Notes under the pieces: generated by a model
Seen by the model: the letters and a program-made list of their open reading frames with translations, nothing else
What the model was told of the DNA's origin: nothing
The model's database searches: none
NCBI GenBank assembly: GCA_017303335.1
Contig: JAFLBK010000001.1
Location: 1,307,001-1,371,000, forward strand
Source of the DNA: Chitinophagales bacterium
GTDB lineage: Bacteria > Bacteroidota > Bacteroidia > Chitinophagales > Chitinophagaceae
Direction: 5' to 3'
DNA length: 64,000 bases
Made by a program: the position numbers and the translations under genes
In this document: positions 36,222-44,294 of the stretch, piece by piece
Numbering within the stretch: the first letter of the stretch is position 1
Layout of the letters: every line of letters begins with the position of its first letter

Positions 36222-36882
36222 ACGTTGTTTCGATTTTATAAATAAAATTCGTCTCCAGTAAATTCCGCTTTCGCTGTACGCAGTTCAGTGAGAAATTATT
36301 CTGCTTCGCGAAGTCCCGGATCATATTCATATCACAGCCGTCGAACAATACCATCAGTACCTCCGATTCCTCATGCATGTACCTGGCCAGTTTATCAAAC
36401 AGCACCGAAAAATATTCGCCGTGCTCGCCGCAGAACCAGGCATGGTCTTTTGCCGTAACAGCCTGTTTTTTGTAATAGGGCGGGTTGATGGCGATGATGT
36501 CGAAGCGTTGTTCCGGTATCGCCGCAAAAAGATCCGATTGCAGGATGTTCAGGTGCACGCCGTTGACAGCGCTGTTTGTATGTAAAAAATCGATGGCCAC
36601 GGGGTTGATGTCGGAGGCGGTCACATGCGCTCCTTTTTGGGCCGCTGCGATGGAGATCAACCCGCTGCCACAACCAAGCTCGAGTACTTTTTTTTCCTGC
36701 AGCGGAAGCCGGCCGAGGTATTTCAAAAGCAGTTCCGTGCTGTAAAAGAAGCCTGGATGAAATACTTCCGGGGAAATATCAAGAACAATAGCGCCATAGC
36801 GGTACCTCCGGGTCCTGGACAGGTATCTTTCCAGCAATGGCTTGTAGGTATGTGCCACGATATGTCTGATGGCTGTTTTCAT
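36214..36882 (-). CDS. SAM-dependent methyltransferase with NPPY motif
   Basis: 222 residues. Motif I VLELGCGSGLISIAAA (about 65-80), TASDIN, and the catalytic-type IAINPPYY (about 130-137). NPPY is typical of amino-methyltransferases acting on planar N or side-chain amide groups (HemK/PrmC, RsmC and N6-adenine types). The short length fits a single-domain enzyme. It overlaps the downstream methyltransferase by 8 bp. Confidence 0.88.
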   Translation of the reverse strand: MKTAIRHIVAHTYKPLLERYLSRTRRYRYGAIVLDISPEVFHPGFFYSTELLLKYLGRLPLQEKKVLELGCGSGLISIAAAQKGAHVTASDINPVAIDFLHTNSAVNGVHLNILQSDLFAAIPEQRFDIIAINPPYYKKQAVTAKDHAWFCGEHGEYFSVLFDKLARYMHEESEVLMVLFDGCDMNMIRDFAKQNNFSLNCVQRKRNLLETNFIYKIETTYA

Positions 36883-36886
36883 TTGA

Positions 36887-36923
36887 CCTCGCCCCCGGCC
36901 CCTCTTCTTGAGGAGGGGGGAGA
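36887..36923. repeat. GC-rich palindromic REP-like element
   Basis: CGCCCCCGGCCCCTC (36890-36904) followed by a short loop and GAGGGG (36913-36918) forms a 6-bp or longer hairpin between the start of the methyltransferase gene and the end of the radical SAM gene. Its CCCCCGGCCCCTC text resembles dispersed repeats common in Bacteroidota genomes. Confidence 0.5.
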
Positions 36924-36939
36924 ATTGCCTGTTGTTTTT

Positions 36940-38439
36940 TTAAAATCCTTCGATCTCCGGCTGCCGGTATTTCCAAAGCACCTGCAGGGCTTTTAATTCG
37001 TAGGGCATTTTATAAAGTCCGGCCTTATACCGTAACGAAGCGATATTGCGCAATACTTTTTTCTTCAGGTTTGTCAGGCGGATATCCGACGCGGTTGGAT
37101 AATAGCCATTCAATACGGTTTCGAAATCCTTGATCTTGTTGATCATCTCCGGCGTAAGCCAGGGTGTCAGCGGGTTCTTGCGCAGGTCGAAACTTTCCCA
37201 ATGCGGACTGATCCAGTCTTCCAGTTTCTGCGGAAAATGAAAACCGCTGTTCAGTACCTGCTGGTACATCTCACTGCCTTCGGTGGGTACCGGGCTGTAT
37301 ACATAAATGATGATCTCGGTATCGGGGTTGATCTGCTTGATCTCTTTGATGAAGGCGATGTCCTGGTCGATCTGCTTCATCACCTGTTCGGCCGTGTCGG
37401 CAGGCGTTCCCAGTACGAAGGAATATTCGGGGATGATATCGAATTTCCGGATCCGTTCCGCGAAGGCCTTGATGCTGGCGGCGGTTTGTGTGCCCCCCTT
37501 GTCCATTTTCTTCAGGATCTCGTCGTTGCCGGTCTCGGCGCCGAAGAAGATCATCTTGCATCCGCTTTCACGCATCAGCGCCAGGGATTCATCCGAATAT
37601 TTATCGATGGTATCGATGCGGCCTTCGCCCCACCAGGTCATATTTTCTTCCTTGATGAGCCGGGCGAATTCAACCGTGCGCTTCTCGGAAACAAAGAAAT
37701 TGTTGTCGTGAAACTCGATGGCGTTGCCGCCAAAGTTTTCCTTCAGGTATTTGATGTCGTTGTAAATGAGTTGTGCCGACTTCCCCCTCCAGCGGGCATT
37801 GTATATCGGTACCACGGCGCAGAATGAACATTTGAACGGACAGCCCATGCTGGAGTGGTAGGCGATGGTTTTGGTTCCGAGGTAGGTTTTACCCAGGTAA
37901 CGCGGTATCGGGTAGAAGCTATTCAGTTTAGCATACGGGAGTGGTGGAAGTTCATCGGGATCGTAGAGTTCATCTTTGGGTGTTTTGATGATTCTGTCTC
38001 CCTGCTTGTAAATGAGATTGTGGATGAGCTCGTAGGGTTTATTATTCTCCAGCGCATCCAGCAATGCCGGAAATGTTCGTTCACCGGGGCCGTTCACGAC
38101 GAAATCGATGTAGCCCGAGTTGAGCACGGCGGAGGATTGGTTGGAGGGAAAATAACCGCCCCAGATGGTACGCACCCGCGGAAACAGATCGCGTATCTTT
38201 TTAGAGATGGGGATGGCTTGTTTTAATTGCGGACCCGGCATGCAGGTGCAGCCGAAATAGCCGAAACTTCCGTCGGCCAGGTACGCGGCGATCTTCTCCC
38301 AGGGATCCGTTTCCATATTCCCATCCACGATCACGTAGTCGTACAACCCTTCAATGGAAGCGGCAATGCTGAGAATGGAATTGGGAATTCTCGGCTTGTA
38401 CCGTGCGCTGCGTGGATTGAATAAAAGGACCCTGTTCAT
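36940..38439 (-). CDS. B12-binding-domain radical SAM enzyme (second of the operon)
   Basis: 499 residues. Cobalamin-binding-like N-terminal domain (RVLLFNPRSARY, later IWGGYFPS and FVVNGPGERTFPALL), radical SAM site Cys200, Cys204, Cys207 (MGCPFKCSFCAVV) and the family pattern FFGAETGNDEILKKMDKGGT. It is clearly different from the 32,967-34,439 enzyme, so the two probably act at different steps. A 57-bp gap with a REP-like hairpin separates it from the downstream methyltransferase. Confidence 0.92.
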   Translation of the reverse strand: MNRVLLFNPRSARYKPRIPNSILSIAASIEGLYDYVIVDGNMETDPWEKIAAYLADGSFGYFGCTCMPGPQLKQAIPISKKIRDLFPRVRTIWGGYFPSNQSSAVLNSGYIDFVVNGPGERTFPALLDALENNKPYELIHNLIYKQGDRIIKTPKDELYDPDELPPLPYAKLNSFYPIPRYLGKTYLGTKTIAYHSSMGCPFKCSFCAVVPIYNARWRGKSAQLIYNDIKYLKENFGGNAIEFHDNNFFVSEKRTVEFARLIKEENMTWWGEGRIDTIDKYSDESLALMRESGCKMIFFGAETGNDEILKKMDKGGTQTAASIKAFAERIRKFDIIPEYSFVLGTPADTAEQVMKQIDQDIAFIKEIKQINPDTEIIIYVYSPVPTEGSEMYQQVLNSGFHFPQKLEDWISPHWESFDLRKNPLTPWLTPEMINKIKDFETVLNGYYPTASDIRLTNLKKKVLRNIASLRYKAGLYKMPYELKALQVLWKYRQPEIEGF

Positions 38440-38480
38440 GCGGAATTGACGGGGCGGAAAAGCCTCCCTGTCAAATCGAT

Positions 38481-39443
38481 TCAGCGAAGCAAATAGTTGC
38501 CTGTAAGGCCACTGTTGTAGCGCCAGGTGGCGTAGCTGTTGTGGATATGCGCCAGGCTACCCGATTCGGCGGCGGCACGGTGCATATTGGTTACCCCGAA
38601 AAGCATGATCCGGTGTATGCCTGTATCAAAGGAATCGCGGAGTTCCATTTCCCGGTAGAGCAGGGTATGCTCGGGCAGGGGCCATTGCAGGGATGCCGAC
38701 CGGTGCGCCGTTAGCGGGAACTGTTCCGGGCTCTTCATCTCCTGCATGTGGTTCTTGCCCAGCCTGTATACGGTTTTATAGGCTTCGGCTTCTACCTGGC
38801 TCAGTAAAACCCGGCCGGTCTTTTCCACCTGCGATAACGCATTGCCGCCGGTCCGGAGCGAGATGATGTAATGGCTATCTCCTATCGGCCCGTGCAGGTC
38901 GGTGGGAAAAAGGTTGACCAGGTTATCGGCGCATACGGTTACCAGGGAGATGATCCGGGGAACGGCGTAAGCGATCTGCACCTGTTTGTACAGGTTGTCG
39001 TGCAGGAAAACATTGCCCGGTTTTTTGTTGTACCATTCGTTCTGGAGGCGGATGACCCGTTGCTGGAAGGGCGTGAGGAATTCATGCGAGCCCCGGGTGC
39101 CTTCATAGTAATGAATGCAAACACCGTTTTCTTTCTGCTGCCGTATCCGTTTCATTTCCAGCCAGGCAAGGGCATCCTCCGGCTCAAAAACCTCGTTTGG
39201 AGACAGGATCCGGTGACTGAAAGCGAGCCGGATGCCGGCGGGGCGATCTTCGCCGGCCAGGGTAAAGACAAGCGGGGAATAGCCAACAAAGAGATGCTGG
39301 CGGGTGATGTCTTCCGCGACAAAATCACCGGCCAGTAAATACACATGCAGGGGCTGGTAGAAGGAACCCCTGGCAAAACAGAGGTATTCCTGCGGATAAC
39401 GAAGACCATTGAAACGGTCGAGTATTTTTTTTACCAGCTTCAT
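38481..39443 (-). CDS. unassigned protein, possible flavin-reductase-like C-terminal half
   Basis: 320 residues, first gene of the seven-gene operon. No firm family. The C-terminal half (about 165-320; IISLVTVCADNLVNLFP, later GGNALSQVEKTGRVLLSQV) looks like the split-barrel flavin reductase fold, which would suit an electron-supply or FMN-binding role beside radical SAM enzymes. The N-terminal half (GSFYQPLHVYLLAGDFVAED) is unfamiliar. No signal peptide or TM. The assignment is weak. Confidence 0.55.
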   Translation of the reverse strand: MKLVKKILDRFNGLRYPQEYLCFARGSFYQPLHVYLLAGDFVAEDITRQHLFVGYSPLVFTLAGEDRPAGIRLAFSHRILSPNEVFEPEDALAWLEMKRIRQQKENGVCIHYYEGTRGSHEFLTPFQQRVIRLQNEWYNKKPGNVFLHDNLYKQVQIAYAVPRIISLVTVCADNLVNLFPTDLHGPIGDSHYIISLRTGGNALSQVEKTGRVLLSQVEAEAYKTVYRLGKNHMQEMKSPEQFPLTAHRSASLQWPLPEHTLLYREMELRDSFDTGIHRIMLFGVTNMHRAAAESGSLAHIHNSYATWRYNSGLTGNYLLR

Positions 39444-39474
39444 GTTTAAAACTAAGAAAATTATTTCAGCAAGG

Positions 39475-40572
39475 ATGACGATCGTAAGTACCGGATACGC
39501 CTATTCTTCTTCTTTCAACGATCCCGGGCAGTGGCTCGGCAGGATCCGTTTCTATACCTGCATACTCGAAGCGCTTGCGAACGAACACGAAGTGCATAGC
39601 ATTGAACAGATCAATCATACCGGGTTTCTTGTACAGGATGGAGTGCAGTATCATTTTTTGCCGCCGGGCACCAGCCGATCCGCGTTCCCTTCAACCCTGC
39701 ATCGTTATATCGGAAAATTAAAGCCCGGGGTAGTGCTGGTAAACGGATTTATTTCTCCGTTCCGGATCATGCAATTGAAATGGATGCTGGGCAGGAATGT
39801 AAAGATACTCGTCATCAACCGGGCCGAGCGACCCGGCACCGGAGTGAGGAAATGGCTGCAGCGCATGGCCAGCCGTTCGGTACACCGGTATCTTTTTACC
39901 GGCAAAGCCATGGGGGCCGACTGGATACAGGAAGGGATATTCACCGACTCAAAAAAGATCGCTGCTGTTATCGGCGCCTCGTCTTCCTTCAGGGTCATGG
40001 ATAAAGAGCCTGCACAAATAAGAACACAAGCTTCCGGCTCGCCTGTTTTTTTGTTTGTGGGAAGATTGGATGCCAATAAAGATCCCCTGACGGTACTGCG
40101 TGCATTCGGCAGGTATGCAATCGAACAACCGGATGCGAGATTGTATATGATCTATCAAACAGAAGCATTGCTGGCGGATATCAACAAACTGGTACAATCC
40201 GAACCGGCTTTGCAAAAAGCGGTCGTACTTGTGGGTCCGGTACCCCACCAGGCAATGGAAGACTGGTACAACAGCGCCGATTTTATCATTTCCGCCTCGC
40301 ATTATGAAGGAAGCGGCGTGGCGGTTTGCGAGGCCATGTCATGCGGCTGCATTCCAATACTTAGCGATATTCCCTCCTTCCGGGCCATGACAGGCGAAGG
40401 ATCCTGTGGCTTTTTGTATCCGCCCGGCAATCCCGAAGCGTTGCTTGCACTGCTGCTGCATACAAAAACAATAAACCGCGAACAGGAAAAAGAAAAAACG
40501 CTCCGGCAATTCCGAAAAGAACTTTCTTCCGGGGCGATTGCCGCTAAAATAGAAGCCATCATAGCCGAATAG
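39475..40572 (+). CDS. glycosyltransferase family 4 (GT-B)
   Basis: 365 residues from the ATG at 39475 (MTIVSTGYAY). ATGs further upstream would overlap the start of the divergent operon. C-terminal GT4 domain: FLFVGRLDANKDPLTVLRAF and the E-x7-E region SHYEGSGVAVCEAMSCG. It diverges from the radical SAM operon with only about 30 bp between the starts, so they probably share a regulatory region. Confidence 0.9.
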   Translation: MTIVSTGYAYSSSFNDPGQWLGRIRFYTCILEALANEHEVHSIEQINHTGFLVQDGVQYHFLPPGTSRSAFPSTLHRYIGKLKPGVVLVNGFISPFRIMQLKWMLGRNVKILVINRAERPGTGVRKWLQRMASRSVHRYLFTGKAMGADWIQEGIFTDSKKIAAVIGASSSFRVMDKEPAQIRTQASGSPVFLFVGRLDANKDPLTVLRAFGRYAIEQPDARLYMIYQTEALLADINKLVQSEPALQKAVVLVGPVPHQAMEDWYNSADFIISASHYEGSGVAVCEAMSCGCIPILSDIPSFRAMTGEGSCGFLYPPGNPEALLALLLHTKTINREQEKEKTLRQFRKELSSGAIAAKIEAIIAE

Positions 40573-40578
40573 CAGAAA

Positions 40579-41472
40579 TTGAATACAGCCAATACATATC
40601 CCAAAGTAAGTGTGGTGATGACGACCTATAACCGGGCCGGGTATATCCTTGAATCGGTGGAAAGCGTGCGGAGTCAGAGCTATACCAACTGGGAACTGGT
40701 GATCGTGGATGATGGTTCAACAGATGAAACCGAAATATTGATCGCTGAACTCGGCGATCCGCGGATCCGTTTTCATAAAGCCGGCAAGATCGGCCTGGGC
40801 ATCCGGCTGAAGCATATCGGCATACAACTTTGCGAAGGAGACTTTATTGCCTTCATCGATTCGGACGACCTGTGGGCGCCGGATAAACTGAACAAACAGG
40901 TGGCGGCCATGCAACAATACCCCGAAGCGGGGTTTTCGATAACCGGGGGATATAATTTTAGAAGATTAAATGAGCCGATTGAGTTTTTTTATAAAGAAAG
41001 AGAGGGGCTGAAATATGGAAATATTTTCTTTTCCTTTTTCAGGTCAGAAGCATCCATTCTTCCTCCGACATTAATAATAAATAGACATTGTCTGCAAGAA
41101 ATTCAACAATCCATAGAGGATAGCCCCAATTCGGATGTTGAATTCCTGCTTGATTTAGCGATCAAATTTAAGGCTGTGATTTTATATGAATCTCTTTTTT
41201 ACAGGAGGATTCATGGTGACAGTTTCAGCGGCAAGAATTGGGAAAAGGGATACGAAGAAGGTGTACGGTTAATAAGGTTGTATCGAAATAGGAAAATGCT
41301 GCCCGATAAACTGGCTGATGATGCATCATTTAGGCTATACATTAACTACGGAGAGAGTTGTCTGAAGCATAAAAATACAAAACTAGCCATTCGTATTTTT
41401 TTTAGGTCCTGGATAAGCAAGCCTTTTAGTATTGTTCCGTTAAAGAAAATGGTGAAAGCTCTTTTTCAATAG
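40579..41472 (+). CDS. glycosyltransferase family 2 with a composition break in mid-gene
   Basis: 297 residues, TTG start at 40579 (NTANTYPKVSVVMTTYNRAG). NDGSTDET-like VDDGSTDET and the DxD site FIDSDDLWAPDKL are intact. The first ~345 bases are GC-rich (34 of 60 G+C in 40861-40920) and the rest strongly AT-rich (17 of 60 in 40981-41040), yet the frame continues to a normal C-terminus. A 5-bp hairpin (CCCCG/CGGGG, 40920-40932) sits at the transition. A recombination joint in the gene is the simplest reading. Confidence 0.9.
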   Translation: MNTANTYPKVSVVMTTYNRAGYILESVESVRSQSYTNWELVIVDDGSTDETEILIAELGDPRIRFHKAGKIGLGIRLKHIGIQLCEGDFIAFIDSDDLWAPDKLNKQVAAMQQYPEAGFSITGGYNFRRLNEPIEFFYKEREGLKYGNIFFSFFRSEASILPPTLIINRHCLQEIQQSIEDSPNSDVEFLLDLAIKFKAVILYESLFYRRIHGDSFSGKNWEKGYEEGVRLIRLYRNRKMLPDKLADDASFRLYINYGESCLKHKNTKLAIRIFFRSWISKPFSIVPLKKMVKALFQ

Positions 41473-41487
41473 TTCAAACAAATGCAA

Positions 41488-41856
41488 TTATTTGACGGAG
41501 AATTTATTTAACAGCCTCTTTAGAAAAGCTATTTCGTTGTCTTTTTCTTTTAGTAAAAAGTGACATTCATCCAGGTTCATTGGATAGCATGTTGTGGAGT
41601 AAGGTTTAAGAGAGTCTTCTTGAGTTTTTTCGGGTTTATCAAAATGCAGTTTTATTTCTGAATTATCAATCAAATCTGTAATTGTGACTAAAAAAATATC
41701 GGTTAGTTTTTTAATTCTCTCGAAGTCAAGTTTTGTAACACCATGTTCAATATTTTGATAAGCTTTGAGGGATAAAAATAATTTAGATGCAACTTCTTCC
41801 TGAGTAAGTCCCCTAAAGGTTCTCAGTTTTTTTATACGCAACCCAATTTCATTCAT
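41488..41856 (-). CDS. XRE-type helix-turn-helix regulator with C-terminal coiled coil
   Basis: 122 residues. Lambda-repressor-like HTH (about 5-60; IGLRIKKLRTFRGLTQEEVA, then YQNIEHGVTKLDFERIKKL) and a C-terminal heptad-like helix (LLKEKDNEIAFLKRLL) for dimerisation. It is transcribed away from the fibre gene copy 2, from a shared 155-bp gap, and is AT-rich like that gene. Repression of the fibre gene is plausible. Confidence 0.85.
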   Translation of the reverse strand: MNEIGLRIKKLRTFRGLTQEEVASKLFLSLKAYQNIEHGVTKLDFERIKKLTDIFLVTITDLIDNSEIKLHFDKPEKTQEDSLKPYSTTCYPMNLDECHFLLKEKDNEIAFLKRLLNKFSVK

Positions 41857-41938
41857 AAGGTAAATTTCTTTGATAAAGATATAAGAAGAAAGAATAAAAT
41901 AGGTAGTATTTCTACTTAGGAAATGATGAAAAAGTGAC

Positions 41939-41969
41939 TTTGTTAGATTTTATGGACGATATACTTTTA
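41939..41969 (+). promoter_or_regulatory. putative Bacteroidota-type promoter of fibre gene copy 2
   Basis: TTTG (41939-41942) and TACTTTTA (41962-41969; consensus TAnnTTTG, last base differs) are 19 bp apart, the spacing of the Bacteroidota primary sigma promoter. The ATG follows 43 bp further on. The XRE gene starts on the other strand about 80 bp upstream. Confidence 0.5.
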
Positions 41970-42011
41970 AGTATCAGGACAACTCCTTTTTAATTCATTA
42001 AAATATTGACT

Positions 42012-44222
42012 ATGAAAATGAAACTATTAATCATGCTGTTTCTTTCTATAACTACTGAAGGAATCTTTGCACAAGCTTCATGGACTGTGGCGGGTAACGC
42101 TATATCATCCGGGGACTTTTTGGGAACAACGAATGCACGCCCGTTGGTAATTAAGGTAAGTAGTTCTCAATCAGGAGTGATTGACTATGATGGAACCAAG
42201 GCTAATACAGGTTTTGGGTATCAAACCCTTTTAACATTGAGTACTGGTGTGGAGAATACAGCGTTTGGTTATCAGGCACTTGTTAGCAATTCCACTGCTG
42301 TTCGGAATACTGCGGTAGGCGCCTTTGCTTTGAACTCAAATACTACAGGTGTAACAAATGTAGCAAACGGGTATAAATCCCTTTTTTTAAATACTACTGG
42401 CTACTATAATGTTGCTATCGGAGGATATGCACTTTATAATAACTCAATAGGAAACTTTAATACCGCCACTGGATATAGCGCTTTAGGAGCTACTTCCGGA
42501 TCAAGTAATAGTGCATATGGGACCTTTACTCTTTGGAGTAATACAACAGGCAATAATAATACAGCAATAGGTAACCAGGCTCTTCTTTCTAATACAACAG
42601 TTTCAGGTTTAACTGCCCTGGGTTTTCAGTCGCTCTATTCCAATGCAGCTGGCATTGAAAATGTAGCCACAGGATACAAGTCTCTTTATTCAAATACTTC
42701 CGGATCAAGTAATACTGCTAATGGATACGAGGCTTTATACTCGAATACCACTGGATATCGGAATATTGCATTGGGTGTTAGCTCGCTATATGGTAACACT
42801 AGTGGCAATGACAATATTGCAATGGGGTATAAATCTTTATACACAAATACAACGGGACACCAAAATTTAGGTTTTGGCACAGAGGCTTTGTTTTTTAACT
42901 CAACTGGGGAATATAATGTGGCAGTTGGAAATCACACATTAAAAAGTAATACTATCGGATACAATAATACCGCATTGGGCGCAGACGTATTGTATAATAA
43001 CACATCAGGGTTTAAGAATACGGGAGTTGGATATAATGCATTAGGGCAAAATACCAGCGGAACATTTAATGTAGCCATTGGTGGTGAAACTTTGAATGAT
43101 AATGTTACAGGAACATTTAACACTGCAGTAGGGTTTGCAGCTCTGCAAGATAACCTTAGTAGCTATAATACTGCAGCTGGTGGAACTGCATTAGGATTCA
43201 ATACAACTGGAAGCTATAATGCGGGATATGGAGTAGGGGCACTTAGTAATAATACAACAGGAAGTTATAACACTGGAGATGGAGCTTATTCGCTTAGTAG
43301 TATTACGACGGGATCAAATAATACCGCACTTGGATACGCAGCGAATGTTTCTACTTCAGCGTTGTCAAATACAACGGTTATAGGCGCAACTGCCACCGTA
43401 AATGCAAGTAATAAGGTGAGAATAGGAGATGTAAATGTTACTGTTATTGAAGGCCAGGTGGATTGGACGTTCACTTCTGATGGCCGATTTAAGAGTAATC
43501 TTAGTGAAAGCGATGTGAAAGGATTGGAGTTCATTAAACTCCTTCGCCCCGTCGTCTATAACTTTGATACTCGAAGGTTTCAGGAGTTTTTAACTAAGAA
43601 CATGAGTGATAGCATTAGACAAAAGTATCTCGATAAAGATTTTACTGCATCTACCAGTATACGTCGCAGTGGCTTTATTGCACAAGAGGTAGAAAAAGCA
43701 GCAGATGCTATTGGATATCAATTTGATGCAGTCCACAAACCAGTTGATGAAAATGATAATTACGGCCTTTCATATGGACAGTTTGTTGTACCGCTAGTTA
43801 AAGCGGTGCAGGAATTAAGTATGGACAACAATAAAATGAAGGCGGAGGTGGAGCGGTTGCGTATACAATTGGATGACTTGTACAAAAAAATAGCTACAAC
43901 AGAAATTTCAAGTCGACAAGTCACTAAGCTATCGGCCCCACAATCTAGTGACGCAAAGGATATGGCTAATTTAGAACAAAATGCCCCTAATCCATTTACT
44001 AATAATACGGTTATTCGTTTTAGTATACCCGAGAGCGCAAGAAGCGCACAGATAATAGTAACGGATATGAAGGGCACTACTTTAAAGGCTACTTCAATTG
44101 GGGTCAGGGGTTTGGGAAGTATAATAATTACAGCCGGAACCTTAAGATCGGGAAGTTATATATATTCATTAATTGTTGATGGAAATAATGTTGACAGCAA
44201 ACAAATGATTTTAACAAAGTAG
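42012..44222 (+). CDS. T9SS-exported fibre-like protein with 17-residue head repeats and S74 chaperone domain (copy 2)
   Basis: 736 residues from the ATG at 42012 (MKMKLLIMLF). Same order as copy 1: signal peptide (to about 22), twenty-two 17-residue repeats (about 76-447; NTTGYYNVAIGGYALYN type), the S74 chaperone domain starting SDGRFK (Ser489, Lys494), a coiled coil (about 600-630) and a T9SS type A domain (about 650-736; NAPNPFTNN to KQMILTK). The extra length comes almost wholly from ten more repeats. AT-rich. Surface fibre, adhesin or S-layer-like roles are possible. Confidence 0.87.
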   Translation: MKMKLLIMLFLSITTEGIFAQASWTVAGNAISSGDFLGTTNARPLVIKVSSSQSGVIDYDGTKANTGFGYQTLLTLSTGVENTAFGYQALVSNSTAVRNTAVGAFALNSNTTGVTNVANGYKSLFLNTTGYYNVAIGGYALYNNSIGNFNTATGYSALGATSGSSNSAYGTFTLWSNTTGNNNTAIGNQALLSNTTVSGLTALGFQSLYSNAAGIENVATGYKSLYSNTSGSSNTANGYEALYSNTTGYRNIALGVSSLYGNTSGNDNIAMGYKSLYTNTTGHQNLGFGTEALFFNSTGEYNVAVGNHTLKSNTIGYNNTALGADVLYNNTSGFKNTGVGYNALGQNTSGTFNVAIGGETLNDNVTGTFNTAVGFAALQDNLSSYNTAAGGTALGFNTTGSYNAGYGVGALSNNTTGSYNTGDGAYSLSSITTGSNNTALGYAANVSTSALSNTTVIGATATVNASNKVRIGDVNVTVIEGQVDWTFTSDGRFKSNLSESDVKGLEFIKLLRPVVYNFDTRRFQEFLTKNMSDSIRQKYLDKDFTASTSIRRSGFIAQEVEKAADAIGYQFDAVHKPVDENDNYGLSYGQFVVPLVKAVQELSMDNNKMKAEVERLRIQLDDLYKKIATTEISSRQVTKLSAPQSSDAKDMANLEQNAPNPFTNNTVIRFSIPESARSAQIIVTDMKGTTLKATSIGVRGLGSIIITAGTLRSGSYIYSLIVDGNNVDSKQMILTK
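42238..43350 (+). repeat. twenty-two 51-bp coding repeats (fibre copy 2)
   Basis: Tandem 17-codon units with the same NTxG/NTAxG pattern as fibre copy 1, two of them one codon shorter. Copy number (22 against 12) is the main difference between the paralogues. Confidence 0.85.
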
Positions 44223-44234
44223 ATATTGCCAAGT

Positions 44235-44274
44235 AAGGGATGTCGTTCATAAGTTCGAATGATATCCCTTTTTT
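44235..44274 (+). terminator. intrinsic terminator of fibre gene copy 2
   Basis: AAGGGAT (44235-44241) pairs with ATCCCTT (44264-44270), with further pairing TTC/GAA inside, followed by a T-run. It lies 12 bases after the stop codon and before a converging gene. Confidence 0.75.
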
Positions 44275-44294
44275 GTATTTAAACATCGTAGCCA

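Noticed and set aside
34436..39443. RiPP cluster with precursor peptide
   Set aside because: SPASM and B12 radical SAM enzymes suggest it, but no short Cys-, Gly- or leader-containing reading was found in the gaps, and there is no dedicated protease gene.
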